This document shows, in pieces, positions 8,538-16,726 of a stretch of 64,000 nucleotides of DNA. Numbering within the stretch: position 1 is the stretch's first letter; every line of letters starts with the position of its first letter. Position numbers and translations under genes: made by a program. This stretch comes from Paenibacillus sp. PCH8 (GTDB taxonomy: Bacteria; Bacillota; Bacilli; Paenibacillales; Paenibacillaceae). The stretch spans positions 1,798,001 through 1,862,000 of the forward strand of contig NZ_PKQK01000001.1 of the NCBI RefSeq assembly GCF_002968835.1, written 5' to 3'. The notes beneath the pieces are model-generated. The model made no database searches. It was not told where the DNA came from and was given only the letters and a program-made list of their open reading frames with translations.

Positions 8538-9176
8538 ATGGATCATCGTAAAAAAGCATTGTTACTTGGCGATTATACTCATCCGGACTGGCACCCGCTT
8601 CAAGGGGTGGATGCGGAGATTAGCCGAATTTTCCATGATACTATGACCGTGCAGTGCAGTGAGAATCGCAACATGCTGCTGCAGGAAAATATAACTGGGT
8701 TTGATGTGTGTATCTCATACATGGACGATTGGAAAGGGAAAGTCTCTCCTCAGCAGACAGCAGGTTTGTTGTCTTATGTGAGTAACGGAGGTGGACTACT
8801 GATCATACATAATGGGATTTCACTTCAGAATCGGTATGAACTCAAACAGATGATCGGTGCCAAGTTCCTGCATCATCCGCCATATGCACCACTTGATTTC
8901 ACCGTAACAGCAGAGAGCCATCCGGTGACAGAGGGTATTACCGGGTTTACCTTGGAGGAAGAACCGTATCAGTTCGAGTTTGGTTCATTTTCCGAAACGA
9001 AGGTTCTGCTTGAATATCAATCCGCAGAAGGGCCGAAGCCTGCAGCTTGGGCACATCGATATGGTGTTGGACGGATCGTGTACCTTATGCCGGGTCACCA
9101 TGTGCCGACTTTTGCACACGAAACGTACCGTCAATTGGTCCTGCAAGCAGGCAAATGGGTTGCACGTTACGTTTGA
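8538..9176 (+). CDS. ThuA domain-containing protein
   Basis: A 212-residue single-domain protein of the ThuA family (class I glutamine amidotransferase-like fold, named after trehalose utilisation; true reaction unsettled). Recognisable are LLLGDYTHPDWHP at the N-terminus, LLSYVSNGGGLLIIHNG in the middle, SHPVTEGITGF, and the C-terminal GVGRIVYLMPGHHVPTF with the paired histidines typical of the family. No signal peptide, so it is cytosolic. GGAG ends nine bases before the ATG. It probably shares a transcript with the preceding SDR gene, suggesting a small sugar or polyol catabolic pair; this is inference. Confidence 0.85.
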   Translation: MDHRKKALLLGDYTHPDWHPLQGVDAEISRIFHDTMTVQCSENRNMLLQENITGFDVCISYMDDWKGKVSPQQTAGLLSYVSNGGGLLIIHNGISLQNRYELKQMIGAKFLHHPPYAPLDFTVTAESHPVTEGITGFTLEEEPYQFEFGSFSETKVLLEYQSAEGPKPAAWAHRYGVGRIVYLMPGHHVPTFAHETYRQLVLQAGKWVARYV

Positions 9177-9190
9177 TCTGACTGTGAATT

Positions 9191-9217
9191 TTGCATGCAG
9201 AGTATAAGGGGTATAAT
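9191..9217 (+). promoter_or_regulatory. Sigma-A-type promoter for the phasin-like/UbiB pair
   Basis: A perfect TATAAT at 9212-9217 is preceded by TTGCAT at 9191-9196 (15-bp spacer; 16 bp if read as TTTGCA at 9190). It lies about 30 bases before the start codon of the phasin-like gene. Confidence 0.6.
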
Positions 9218-9248
9218 ATAGAGAACAACGAAGAGGAGGATGAGAAAG

Positions 9249-9629
9249 ATGAGCGATTTGTTCAAAAAGGCGTTCTCGTTAGGGCTTGGCCTTACTGTGG
9301 TAAGCAAAGAGAAAATCGAGAAAACCGTTGATGACTTGGTCAAGCGTGGTGAACTCGCTCCCGGCGAATCCAAAGCTTTAATAGAACGACTGTTGGAACG
9401 CGGCGATGAAGAGCAGGGACAGCTGAAACGAGTGATTCAGGAGCAGGTCAAGCGTGTACTTCAAGAAGCGGGCGTGGCGTCCGAAAGTGATGTTACCAGT
9501 CTGGAACAACGTGTTGCGGTACTGGAGAAAAAACTTGCCGAACTGGGTCACAACCCACAGCTACAACCTGATGAATCCCCGGCTCCACTCGAAGTTCCTC
9601 CTCCCCTCCAAGGAAACGAGATCGAGTAG
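9249..9629 (+). CDS. Phasin-like coiled-coil protein
   Basis: A 126-residue protein beginning MSDLFKKAFSLGLGLTVVSKEKIEKTVDDLVKRGELAPGESKALI (read in segments), which matches small proteins annotated as polyhydroxyalkanoate-synthesis regulator phasin in Bacillota. A predicted coiled coil covers about residues 35-100 (ending VTSLEQRVAVLEKKLAEL), and the tail is Pro/Glu-rich. The ATG at 9249 is preferred because GAGGAGG ends nine bases upstream; the in-frame ATG at 9240 abuts that site. The stop TAG at 9627 touches the ATG of the UbiB-like gene, indicating translational coupling and a shared role, possibly scaffolding of the kinase-like protein. There is no PHA synthase in the window. Confidence 0.75.
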   Translation: MSDLFKKAFSLGLGLTVVSKEKIEKTVDDLVKRGELAPGESKALIERLLERGDEEQGQLKRVIQEQVKRVLQEAGVASESDVTSLEQRVAVLEKKLAELGHNPQLQPDESPAPLEVPPPLQGNEIE

Positions 9630-11300
9630 ATGGCTGTGCGAATCAAACATGTGGGCAGATACCGTGAAATTGCCATGGCGCTGGTGCGTCATGGCTTCGG
9701 TTATATGGTCGAGGAGTTGGGACTGTTCCAACTGCTGGCTCTGCCCCGGCGGTGGATGTCGCGTGAAGCACCCACCAGCAAAACGCTGGGTGAACGCGTC
9801 AGGCTTGTGTTGCAGGAGCTGGGGCCAGCTTTCGTCAAGCTGGGGCAACTCGCAAGCACAAGGGCAGATCTGTTGCCCGAGTCTGTCATTCGCGAACTGG
9901 TGAAGTTGCAGGATCAGGTCCCGCCGTTCTCTTCAGAGACGGCACGGGGTATTTTGGAACAGGAATTGGATACACCGCTGGAGGAGATCTTTTCCCGGTT
10001 CGAGGATACCCCTGTAGCTGCAGCCAGCATTGGACAAGTGCATCTGGCCAAGCTTCGAAGCGGTGAGTCAGTAGCTATCAAGATTCAGCGGCCAGGCATT
10101 TCGCGTATTGTGCAGCGTGATTTGGATATTCTGCGGGAACTGACAGCCATGGCCGAGAAACGTTGGGATTGGGTGAAGCAATATCAGATTCCGCAAATGG
10201 TCGAAGAATACGCGCAGGCACTGATGGCTGAGCTGGATTATACGGTCGAAGGCCGGAATACCGAGAAGATTGCACAGCAATATCAGCAGGACAACAAGGT
10301 GAAAATTCCGGTGATCTACTGGGATCAGACTTCGTCACGAGTGCTCACCATGGAATATATTGAAGGTATCAAACTCAATAATCGTGAAGAACTGGTGAGA
10401 CGCGGTCACGATCTGAATAACATCGCAGAGCGGCTGGTGGATTCTTTGCTGAATCAGATCTTTATTCAGGGATTCTTCCATGCAGACCCGCATCCGGGTA
10501 ATCTGATGGTATTAAAAGATGGTCGTCTGGCCTTTATAGACTTCGGTATGGTGGGCAGTCTGAGCGATGAGATGAAGCAGCAGCTCGCTTCGCTTATTAT
10601 TGGGTTGATGCGCAAAGATACGGACAGTATGATCCGGGCGATTGAGAAGCTTGGCATGATGCCAGATGACATGGACCTGCGTGGGCTTCATGTGGATCTG
10701 GATAAGCTTCGAACGAAGTATTACGATATTCCCATTTCCAAGATTAGTGTAGGTCAGGCATTGAACGATTTGTTCGGTGTGGCCCAGAGACACCGGGTGG
10801 TCATGCCTGCCGATATTCTGTTGCTGGGCAAATCATTGCTGACGATGGAAGGTGTGATCGAACATCTCGATCCTACGCTGAGCATCGTAGACATGGCCGA
10901 GCCCTTTGGGCGGAAGTTGATCAAGGAACGTTTTAGTGCGGGGCGAATCAAGAATCGGTTATTCCGCAGTGCAGCGGATATGGCTGAAAGTGTCATTGGT
11001 CTGCCAGGGCAGTTAAGGCAATTGTCATCGATCATTAGCAAAGGCAAACTGAGGCTGGAGATCAGTGTCCCTGAACTGGATGCGCTCATGCGGAGAATGG
11101 ACCAGATCAGCAACCGGCTGTCCTTCAGCATCGTGCTGCTCGCCTTCTGTATCATCATGGTCGGCTTGATTATCGGTTCGTCGATCAGTCACCAGTCCAC
11201 GATGCTATGGGATATTCCGGTCATTGAGATTGGTTTCCTGGTTGCCATCCTGATGGTGGCCTTCCTGCTCTATTCCATCTTCAAATCGGGAAGATTCTAG
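9630..11300 (+). CDS. AarF/UbiB/ABC1 atypical kinase-like protein
   Basis: A 556-residue membrane-associated member of the UbiB/ADCK kinase-like family, which supports isoprenoid quinone metabolism or lipid handling. Seen: the KxGQ motif in FVKLGQLASTRADLLP (about residues 70-85), the Ala-rich loop VAAASIGQVHLA replacing a normal kinase P-loop, the catalytic-loop segment HADPHPGN and metal-binding IDFGMVG. Two hydrophobic helices close the C-terminus (about 490-512 and 525-550), as in other family members. Length is normal. The ATG immediately follows the stop of the phasin-like gene. Menaquinone is the usual quinone in Paenibacillus, so a link to it is inferred. Confidence 0.9.
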   Translation: MAVRIKHVGRYREIAMALVRHGFGYMVEELGLFQLLALPRRWMSREAPTSKTLGERVRLVLQELGPAFVKLGQLASTRADLLPESVIRELVKLQDQVPPFSSETARGILEQELDTPLEEIFSRFEDTPVAAASIGQVHLAKLRSGESVAIKIQRPGISRIVQRDLDILRELTAMAEKRWDWVKQYQIPQMVEEYAQALMAELDYTVEGRNTEKIAQQYQQDNKVKIPVIYWDQTSSRVLTMEYIEGIKLNNREELVRRGHDLNNIAERLVDSLLNQIFIQGFFHADPHPGNLMVLKDGRLAFIDFGMVGSLSDEMKQQLASLIIGLMRKDTDSMIRAIEKLGMMPDDMDLRGLHVDLDKLRTKYYDIPISKISVGQALNDLFGVAQRHRVVMPADILLLGKSLLTMEGVIEHLDPTLSIVDMAEPFGRKLIKERFSAGRIKNRLFRSAADMAESVIGLPGQLRQLSSIISKGKLRLEISVPELDALMRRMDQISNRLSFSIVLLAFCIIMVGLIIGSSISHQSTMLWDIPVIEIGFLVAILMVAFLLYSIFKSGRF

Positions 11301-11315
11301 GCGATTTAACAATAA

Positions 11316-11363
11316 GACCCGTAAAGAGACTTTCTTCAAAGGATCTTTGCGGGTTATTTTTTG
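11316..11363 (+). terminator. Intrinsic terminator after the UbiB-like gene
   Basis: ACCCGTAAAGA (from 11317) pairs with TCTTTGCGGGT (ending 11354), with one G-T pair, followed by a T-rich run to 11362. Confidence 0.85.
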
Positions 11364-11982
11364 GGGGAAACGGAATGATTGGAAAGAATCGGAGTGTTCA
11401 TTGTGCGGATTTAAGATAGTTCGTCCATCTAAAAGATAGAAACGCATACCGCTGTTGAGAAAATATGAAGCTGAAATTCCTGTTAATATAACCGCAAGAG
11501 AATTTTGATTAGGAATAGAGCATTGGTGAGTAAATTATAGAGAAGTTAAGATAATAAGAGATAAGCTGGTGTTTTTCCGGCAAAATTGTATTAGTGAATA
11601 TTACATACCGTGACTATAATAATAGGTCAGTACATCAACGGACCCGGTTTTTCTGAGAGGGGAAAACCCATTGGCATCTGGAGTAGATCGAGATGTCGCA
11701 CAAGGAAGATAACTGAAAGTAGTAACGGCACTCAAGCAGAACACACTGGAACGGCAAAAAGACATGAACGTTCATCCAACGATGTAGAGGATAGGAATGG
11801 TGAATGAGCATGCAGCTCAGATGCATAGGCGAATGTTGCGGGAGAAGAATCCGCTATTTTGTGCTGTCTCACACGCTTTCTTTATGTTTCTGAAATGATT
11901 GATCAGTGGTGAATGCTTCCGTTACGCTTCAGGATCATCGTCCAATACAAGGAATTACATGTAGGAGGAACGGCAAGAACAT
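11364..11982 (+). other. 619-bp gene-poor interval and long leader before the SulP gene
   Basis: No protein-coding gene of normal size is visible. A TATAAT at 11615-11620 lacks a good -35, but if used it would give a leader of about 350 nt. Within it are a hairpin (GGTTTTTC pairing with GGGAAAACC near 11647-11672) and one short ORF with a ribosome site (11797-11898). I compared it by eye with riboswitch consensus sequences I know (cobalamin, TPP, M-box, ydaO, lysine, T-box) and found no match. Confidence 0.4.
11797..11898 (+). CDS. Possible 33-residue leader peptide
   Basis: ATG at 11797 follows AGAGG at 11786-11790 with six-base spacing and opens a 33-codon frame (starting MVNEHAAQMHRRMLREKNP, ending in a hydrophobic AFFMFLK) closed by TGA. 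It ends 84 bases before the SulP start. The hydrophobic end and position suggest an upstream ORF, but there is no homology evidence and it could be chance. Confidence 0.3.
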   Translation: MVNEHAAQMHRRMLREKNPLFCAVSHAFFMFLK

Positions 11983-13434
11983 ATGAATACGTTAAAACAA
12001 CAGTGGTTCGGCAACATTCGCGGGGACGTGCTAGCTGGAATCACGGTCGCGCTGGCGCTCATTCCGGAAGCCATTGCCTTCTCCATCATTGCAGGTGTTG
12101 ATCCGATGGTTGGGTTGTATGCGTCCATTACGATTGCAATCGTAATTTCGATTGCGGGCGGAAGACCGGGCATGATCTCGGCAGCAACAGGAGCCATGGC
12201 GGTACTTATGGTTGGACTCGTCAAGGATTATGGCGTGGAATATCTTTTTGCAGCAACCATTCTGACGGGTGTTATTCAGTTTATTTTAGGTGTTTTCAAA
12301 GTAGGGCGCTTCATCACGTTTGTACCTCATTCGGTGTTAACCGGATTTGTGAACGCGTTGGCTATACTAATCTTTATGGCACAGTTGACTCACTTCACGG
12401 GAGCGAACTGGATCATGTATGCGATGGTGGCAGGTACGCTGGCGATTGTCTATATTTTGCCGCGGTTTTTTAAAGGCGTTCCAGCTCCGCTCATTGCCAT
12501 CATCGTGATGACGATTATTACCGTAGTGTTTCATCTGAATGTAAGTACAGTAGGTGACATGGGAAATCTCACAAGTACCCTGCCGATGTTCCATTTGCCG
12601 AATATCGCTTGGACATGGGACACGCTGATGATCCTGCTGCCTTATTCATTCACCATGGCACTCGTTGGTTTGCTGGAATCTCTGCTGACCGCAACGATTG
12701 TGGATGAGATGACCGAGACGAAGAGCAGCAAAAACCGTGAAGTACGTGGTCAGGGTATTGCGAACTTTGTGAACGGTTTGTTCGGCGGCATGGGCGGTTG
12801 TGCGATGATCGGACAGTCCGTCATTAATGTGAAGTCGGGTGGACGTGGGAGATTATCTACGTTTACCGCAGGTGCGTTTCTCGCAATCTTGTTGCTGCTG
12901 TTTAGTGGAGTGGTGAAACAGGTGCCGATGGGTGCGCTCGTCGGTGTCATGTTTATGGTGTGTATCGGGACATTCGACTGGAGTTCCATCAAAAATATTG
13001 CCCGTGTGCCTCGGGCGGAGGCCTTTGTCATGATGGTCACTGTGGCCATTGTGGTCTACACCCACGATCTGTCGATTGGGGTCATGGTCGGCGTGGTGCT
13101 CAGTGTGCTGCATTTTGGCTGGAAACAGACCAAGATCCGCGTACAGTCGAGCCAGGAACAAGGCCAGAAAGTGTATCGGGTTCACGGACCGTTCTTCTTC
13201 GGTTCATCATCCCGTTTTGTGGATGAGTTTGATGCTGAAGCTGATCCGAAAGAGATTACGATTGATTTCGGTGGCTCACACATCTGGGATAACACAGCAG
13301 TTGTAGCTATCGGTAAAGTGAAGTTCAAATATGCGAAGCTGGGCAAAACAGTACACCTGCGCGGATTGAACGAGGAAAGTTCCCGCCTGCTGGAGCGGAG
13401 TGGATTTGCCACAGCTGGCGGGCACGGTTCGTAA
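11983..13434 (+). CDS. SulP family inorganic anion transporter with STAS domain
   Basis: A 483-residue SulP permease, similar in size and layout to Bacillus YbaR. The family signature region is near the start ([35 protein letters not shown]). About ten to twelve membrane helices run to residue 380. A cytosolic STAS domain follows (about 385-483: [44 protein letters not shown]). Substrate cannot be told from sequence (sulfate, bicarbonate or another anion). The ATG at 11983 is 13 bases after GGAGGA, a long spacing, but no better in-frame start exists. Single-gene unit. Confidence 0.9.
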   Translation: MNTLKQQWFGNIRGDVLAGITVALALIPEAIAFSIIAGVDPMVGLYASITIAIVISIAGGRPGMISAATGAMAVLMVGLVKDYGVEYLFAATILTGVIQFILGVFKVGRFITFVPHSVLTGFVNALAILIFMAQLTHFTGANWIMYAMVAGTLAIVYILPRFFKGVPAPLIAIIVMTIITVVFHLNVSTVGDMGNLTSTLPMFHLPNIAWTWDTLMILLPYSFTMALVGLLESLLTATIVDEMTETKSSKNREVRGQGIANFVNGLFGGMGGCAMIGQSVINVKSGGRGRLSTFTAGAFLAILLLLFSGVVKQVPMGALVGVMFMVCIGTFDWSSIKNIARVPRAEAFVMMVTVAIVVYTHDLSIGVMVGVVLSVLHFGWKQTKIRVQSSQEQGQKVYRVHGPFFFGSSSRFVDEFDAEADPKEITIDFGGSHIWDNTAVVAIGKVKFKYAKLGKTVHLRGLNEESSRLLERSGFATAGGHGS

Positions 13435-13496
13435 ACGATTGGGTGAAGCTAATGAACTGAATGGACTCTGTTTACTATGTAATGACAGTTTGTGAT

Positions 13497-13551
13497 CAGC
13501 GGCGTTTTTTCCGGGTTTCAACCAGGGAGAGGACGCCGCTGTTTGGTTTTG
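13497..13551 (+). terminator. Probable terminator after the SulP gene
   Basis: CAGCGGCGT (13497-13505) pairs perfectly with ACGCCGCTG (13533-13541), followed by TTTGGTTTT. The 27-base loop is long for an intrinsic terminator. Confidence 0.5.
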
Positions 13552-13626
13552 GAGCTTGAGGTACGTGCTGGTTTGCTAATGTTGTATGTTCAGTTTCTCT
13601 GTTCTCTGTCGAAGTATGTGATTTTA

Positions 13627-13776
13627 CTATTATAGCGACAGCCAAATTCACAGCTAAAGCGAGAGCCATAGTCACTGTCATAGCCAAAACCCAAAGTAAC
13701 AGCCACAGTCGCTATCATGGTCAATACCATGCTCATGCTCAGTATCGCTATCTCTGTCACGGTCATTCCCATAGAA
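13627..13776. repeat. Degenerate 6-bp tandem repeat tract, about 150 bp
   Basis: Read in hexamers, the tract keeps phase for about 24 units: GACAGC, CACAGC, GAGAGC, CATAGT, CATAGC, then TCGCTA, TCATGG, CCATGC, TCATGC, TCGCTA, TCACGG. The consensus drifts from nACAGC-like to TCnnnn-like units. No RBS-led ORF uses it. It looks like an aged hexanucleotide array in the gene-free stretch. Confidence 0.6.
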
Positions 13777-13797
13777 CCTTACCATCGCGTTTTGGAT

Positions 13798-13994
13798 TCT
13801 AACGAACCCAGCAGGTCTTATTCAGGGTTAATTTGGACTTTCGTTATTCTAACGAATCACAGACACGTTAATCTGCCTATATCGCCAATGTTGACCCTGT
13901 TTTCGCGGATTTATTGAGTGATAAGGTGGCTGGAGTTCGTTAGAAATCCCAAATCGTTTAATACGCCGGAATAGGGTGCGCTCGATTCGTTAGA
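13798..13994. repeat. TAACGAA four-box repeat, copy 1
   Basis: Two forward boxes (TCTAACGAACC at 13798, TCTAACGAATC at 13848) are followed by two inverted boxes (GTTCGTTAGA at 13935, GATTCGTTAGA at 13984). Measured at the TAACGAA/TTCGTTA cores, the offsets are 0, 50, 136 and 186, identical to the copy at 60537-60733. The sequence between boxes is poorly conserved between copies. No ORF is evident. Confidence 0.8.
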
Positions 13995-14160
13995 AATTCG
14001 ACGTATCATATTGCATCACCACGCCCAGGATTCCAAAGTAACATTCTCTGCATCTTAGTGGCTATCTCAGTTACCTTTGGTGGGCACGTACAGCAAGAGC
14101 GCATCGATTTCTCCCCAAGCCTTCTTAAAACCACGCCCAACTAAAACGCCCCCTTCCCAG

Positions 14161-14300
14161 CATCACCCAAAGTCAACGAAGACTTTCAAAAACACTCCAA
14201 GCTACTCCAAGTCATTCAAAATTACTCAAACCCACTCACGTCACCCAAAGTCACCCAAAGTCACCCAAAGTCACTCAAAGTCACCAATGTCACTCTAAAA
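14161..14300. repeat. Degenerate 10-bp tandem repeat tract
   Basis: Fourteen consecutive 10-base units in phase. Units at 14241-14270 are exact TCACCCAAAG; 14271-14280 is TCACTCAAAG; flanking units (AACACTCCAA, GCTACTCCAA, GTCATTCAAA, ATTACTCAAA) are degenerate. A short ORF crossing it (14077-14298) has no ribosome site and is not called. Confidence 0.8.
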
Positions 14301-14475
14301 GATCGTCCTCACAACGATCTACATAACGGACGCTGTAGACACCCCGCATACGGATCTCGGGAATTTGTGCTACAAGTTAGGGGTGTAACGCTGTATCCCC
14401 TTTTGTTTTGCTTGACTAACGTGTAAACTACAGTGTATGGAGAAGAAGAGCAACGAGTGGATTGCTTTTTAAAAA

Positions 14476-14563
14476 ATTCATTTCATAATCAGGATTGAAC
14501 TAAGGAAAACTAGCCTTGATTACAGGATTGATTACTGAATTACTGAAGTCATTATGAAATGGA
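14476..14563. repeat. Short inverted-repeat element, copy 1 (88 bp)
   Basis: ATTCATTTCATAAT (14476-14489) is inverted as ATTATGAAATGGA (14551-14563), with a 61-bp interior. The same ends and span recur at 50679-50765. It lies just upstream of the helicase gene and could be a MITE or a regulatory dyad. Confidence 0.65.
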
Positions 14564-14595
14564 CTTATCTAAATGAATATACAGAGGTGTAACGA

Positions 14596-16239
14596 TTGGC
14601 AAACTTTGAACAACTAGGCATTCGCCCGGAATGGTGCGAGATCCTGAAACATCAGGGCATCACCGTGCCGACTCCGGTACAGGAGCGTTCGATTCCGGTA
14701 CTGCTGGGTGGACGGGATATTATCGCGGAGGCACAGACAGGTACAGGGAAAACGCTGGCTTTTTTGCTGCCGATTATTCAGAAAATCAATGTATCCGATA
14801 GCTCCCCGCAAGCGCTTATTATCGCGCCTACGCGTGAGCTGGCGCTGCAGATTACGGAAGAAGCGAAGAAGCTGACTGCAAATGATGATAAACTGCACGT
14901 GCTTGCCGTATATGGTGGGCAGGATGTGGAGAAGCAACTGCGCAAATTGCAGAACGGCATCCAGATCGTTATTGGTACACCAGGTCGTCTTCTGGATCAC
15001 CTGCGTCGCGGCACGCTCAAGCTGGATAATGTAAAAAAATTAGTACTGGATGAAGCCGACCAAATGTTACACATGGGCTTCCTGGACGATGTGGAGACGA
15101 TTCTTAGTGAACTGCCACATAAACGTCAGACGATGTTATTCTCAGCTACGATGCCTAAAGGCATTCGGAACCTGGCGAAGAACTACATGAAAGATCCTGA
15201 AGATGTGAAAGTGTCTTCCAAATCAGTTATTCCGATCAATCAGATTCGTCAGCAAGTGCTGGAGTGTACGGATCGCGGTAAGCTTGAAGCTCTTCGTGGC
15301 ATGATTGATACGTATAATCCATATTTGGCGATCATTTTCTGCCGCACCAAACGTCGTGCATCCAAGCTGAATGAAGATCTGCGTGAAGCAGGTTACGCGA
15401 GTGATGAACTTCATGGGGATCTGTCCCAATCCAAGCGTGAGAACGTGATGAAGGCATTCCGCGATGCCAAGCTGCAAGTACTCGTTGCGACAGATGTAGC
15501 CGCACGCGGACTTGATGTAGAAGGCGTCACGCACGTATTCAACTACGATATGCCACATGATGCAGAAAGCTATATTCACCGGATTGGCCGTACAGGTCGT
15601 GCTGGTGGAACAGGTCTTGCTGTAACGTTTGCAACACAGCACGATAGACCGGAGCTTGCGCGTATTGAGGAAGGCACGAATCAGAAGTTGAACCGTATTC
15701 AGTGGACAAGCGAAGGACCCGTTGCTTCGACGGGAGCAACCCGACGTTCCATTAACAGTCAGGATGATGAAGAACGTTCAAGCGGACGCTCTTCCGGTAC
15801 AGGCAGTGCCCGTCGTGGCTCAGGTCGTAACGACCGTAGTGATGGTGGACGAGGCGGTCGTGGTTCCCGCAGCAGCGAAGGTGGCCGTAGTGGAGGTCGT
15901 AGCGGTGGACGCAGCAGCAACAGCAGTCGTGGCGCAGCGGGTCAAGGTGGAGGCGGTGCAGGTCGCAGTAGTGACGAGCGCAGCTCCGGTCGTGGTACCG
16001 CACGCACCAGCAGCGGTGGTGGCCGCAGTAGCGATAGCCGCGGTGCGGGCCAAGGCGGACGCAGTGCAGGTCAAGGTGGTCGCAGTGGCGAAGAACGTAG
16101 CAGCAGCGGCTGGGCTGGCCGCAGCGCAGACACGCGCAGCTCCGGTCGCAGCAGCGCAGGCACAGGCTCACGCCGGCCGGACTCCGCAGGGCGCGGACCG
16201 GCGAAGAGCGACCGCCGCGATTCTCGTCGCGGACGGTAA
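14596..16239 (+). CDS. DEAD-box RNA helicase with long Gly/Ser/Arg tail
   Basis: A 547-residue ATP-dependent RNA helicase, CshA-like. The core (residues 1-370) holds all standard motifs: Q motif with PTPVQERSIP, motif I AQTGTGKT, Ia PTRELA, motif II DEAD, motif III SAT, then the second RecA domain with LVATDVAARGLDV and HRIGRTGR. Residues 376-547 form a disordered tail of SGGR, RSS and RGGRG runs, longer than usual for Bacillota, likely RNA-binding. The start is TTG at 14596, five bases after AGAGGTGT. A role in cold adaptation, ribosome assembly or mRNA decay is typical of the family. An overlapping 230-codon frame inside the tail is a composition artefact. Confidence 0.93.
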   Translation: MANFEQLGIRPEWCEILKHQGITVPTPVQERSIPVLLGGRDIIAEAQTGTGKTLAFLLPIIQKINVSDSSPQALIIAPTRELALQITEEAKKLTANDDKLHVLAVYGGQDVEKQLRKLQNGIQIVIGTPGRLLDHLRRGTLKLDNVKKLVLDEADQMLHMGFLDDVETILSELPHKRQTMLFSATMPKGIRNLAKNYMKDPEDVKVSSKSVIPINQIRQQVLECTDRGKLEALRGMIDTYNPYLAIIFCRTKRRASKLNEDLREAGYASDELHGDLSQSKRENVMKAFRDAKLQVLVATDVAARGLDVEGVTHVFNYDMPHDAESYIHRIGRTGRAGGTGLAVTFATQHDRPELARIEEGTNQKLNRIQWTSEGPVASTGATRRSINSQDDEERSSGRSSGTGSARRGSGRNDRSDGGRGGRGSRSSEGGRSGGRSGGRSSNSSRGAAGQGGGGAGRSSDERSSGRGTARTSSGGGRSSDSRGAGQGGRSAGQGGRSGEERSSSGWAGRSADTRSSGRSSAGTGSRRPDSAGRGPAKSDRRDSRRGR

Positions 16240-16285
16240 ATCTTCTCGCGCAAGCGGCGTTGCAGCCGAAATTGCGCTGTTGTAC

Positions 16286-16396
16286 CATGCCATGCCACAT
16301 CGATTTGGCATGGCGAATACGAGAGGGTTCGGGTACACATGTACCGAACTCTCAGATCAAGGGTCGCGACGGAGCCACGTTGCGTCCCTTTTTCCC
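16286..16396 (+). terminator. Tandem hairpins after the helicase gene
   Basis: Three stems in a row: GCCATGCC/GGCATGGC (16289-16314); GAGAG-TTCGG-TAC pairing with its complement ending at 16353, with bulged Gs; and AAGGG-CGC pairing with GCG-CCCTT (16359-16390) followed by TTTTT. The last has the form of an intrinsic terminator. Confidence 0.6.
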
Positions 16397-16548
16397 ATAC
16401 ATATATGCAATTGAATTCGTCTTTACATTCTTACACGTTCAGGGGGGAGCAACAAATACAGCAGAGCGTCACCTCGCGAGGAAGTACGATGGTAAATTCG
16501 ATCGTAAATAAACGACTCGGGTTCTCTCATGAGAACGCACCAAAGCTC

Positions 16549-16586
16549 AAAAACACCTCATCCTAGACCTAAGGATGGGGTGTTTT
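16549..16586. terminator. Strong hairpin terminator
   Basis: AAAACACCTCATCCT (16549-16563) pairs with AGGATGGGGTGTTTT (16572-16586) with one wobble and an eight-base loop. It could terminate either strand, though no gene ends right beside it. The bases between 16397 and 16548 show only a small GTTCTC/GAGAAC dyad. Confidence 0.75.
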
Positions 16587-16726
16587 GTAGTCAACTCTTA
16601 TATCATTAGAATCATAACATCGACACCTGTAGCCGACACACATGCAGGGATAGACCAATTTTTATTCGTCTAAATACAAAGATAAGTTTGCACTATATGA
16701 CGTTTACCATTCCACATCTATCATCC

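Noticed and set aside
11600-11900. A riboswitch of a known class before the SulP gene
   Set aside because: No match by eye to the conserved cores of TPP, cobalamin, M-box, ydaO, lysine, SAM, guanidine or T-box elements; kept only as an undefined leader.
14077-14298. A 73-codon frame rich in Pro/Ser/Lys
   Set aside because: It simply translates the 10-bp tandem repeat and lacks a ribosome site.
13600-14300. A CRISPR array in the repeat-rich interval
   Set aside because: Repeats are 6- and 10-bp contiguous units or four-box palindromes with no 24-40 bp repeats separated by unique spacers, and no cas genes are present.
15722-16414. A 230-codon frame over the helicase tail, and matching minus-strand frames
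   Set aside because: Shifted readings of Gly/Ser/Arg repeat codons give Ala/Val or Thr/Ala runs; low-complexity artefacts.
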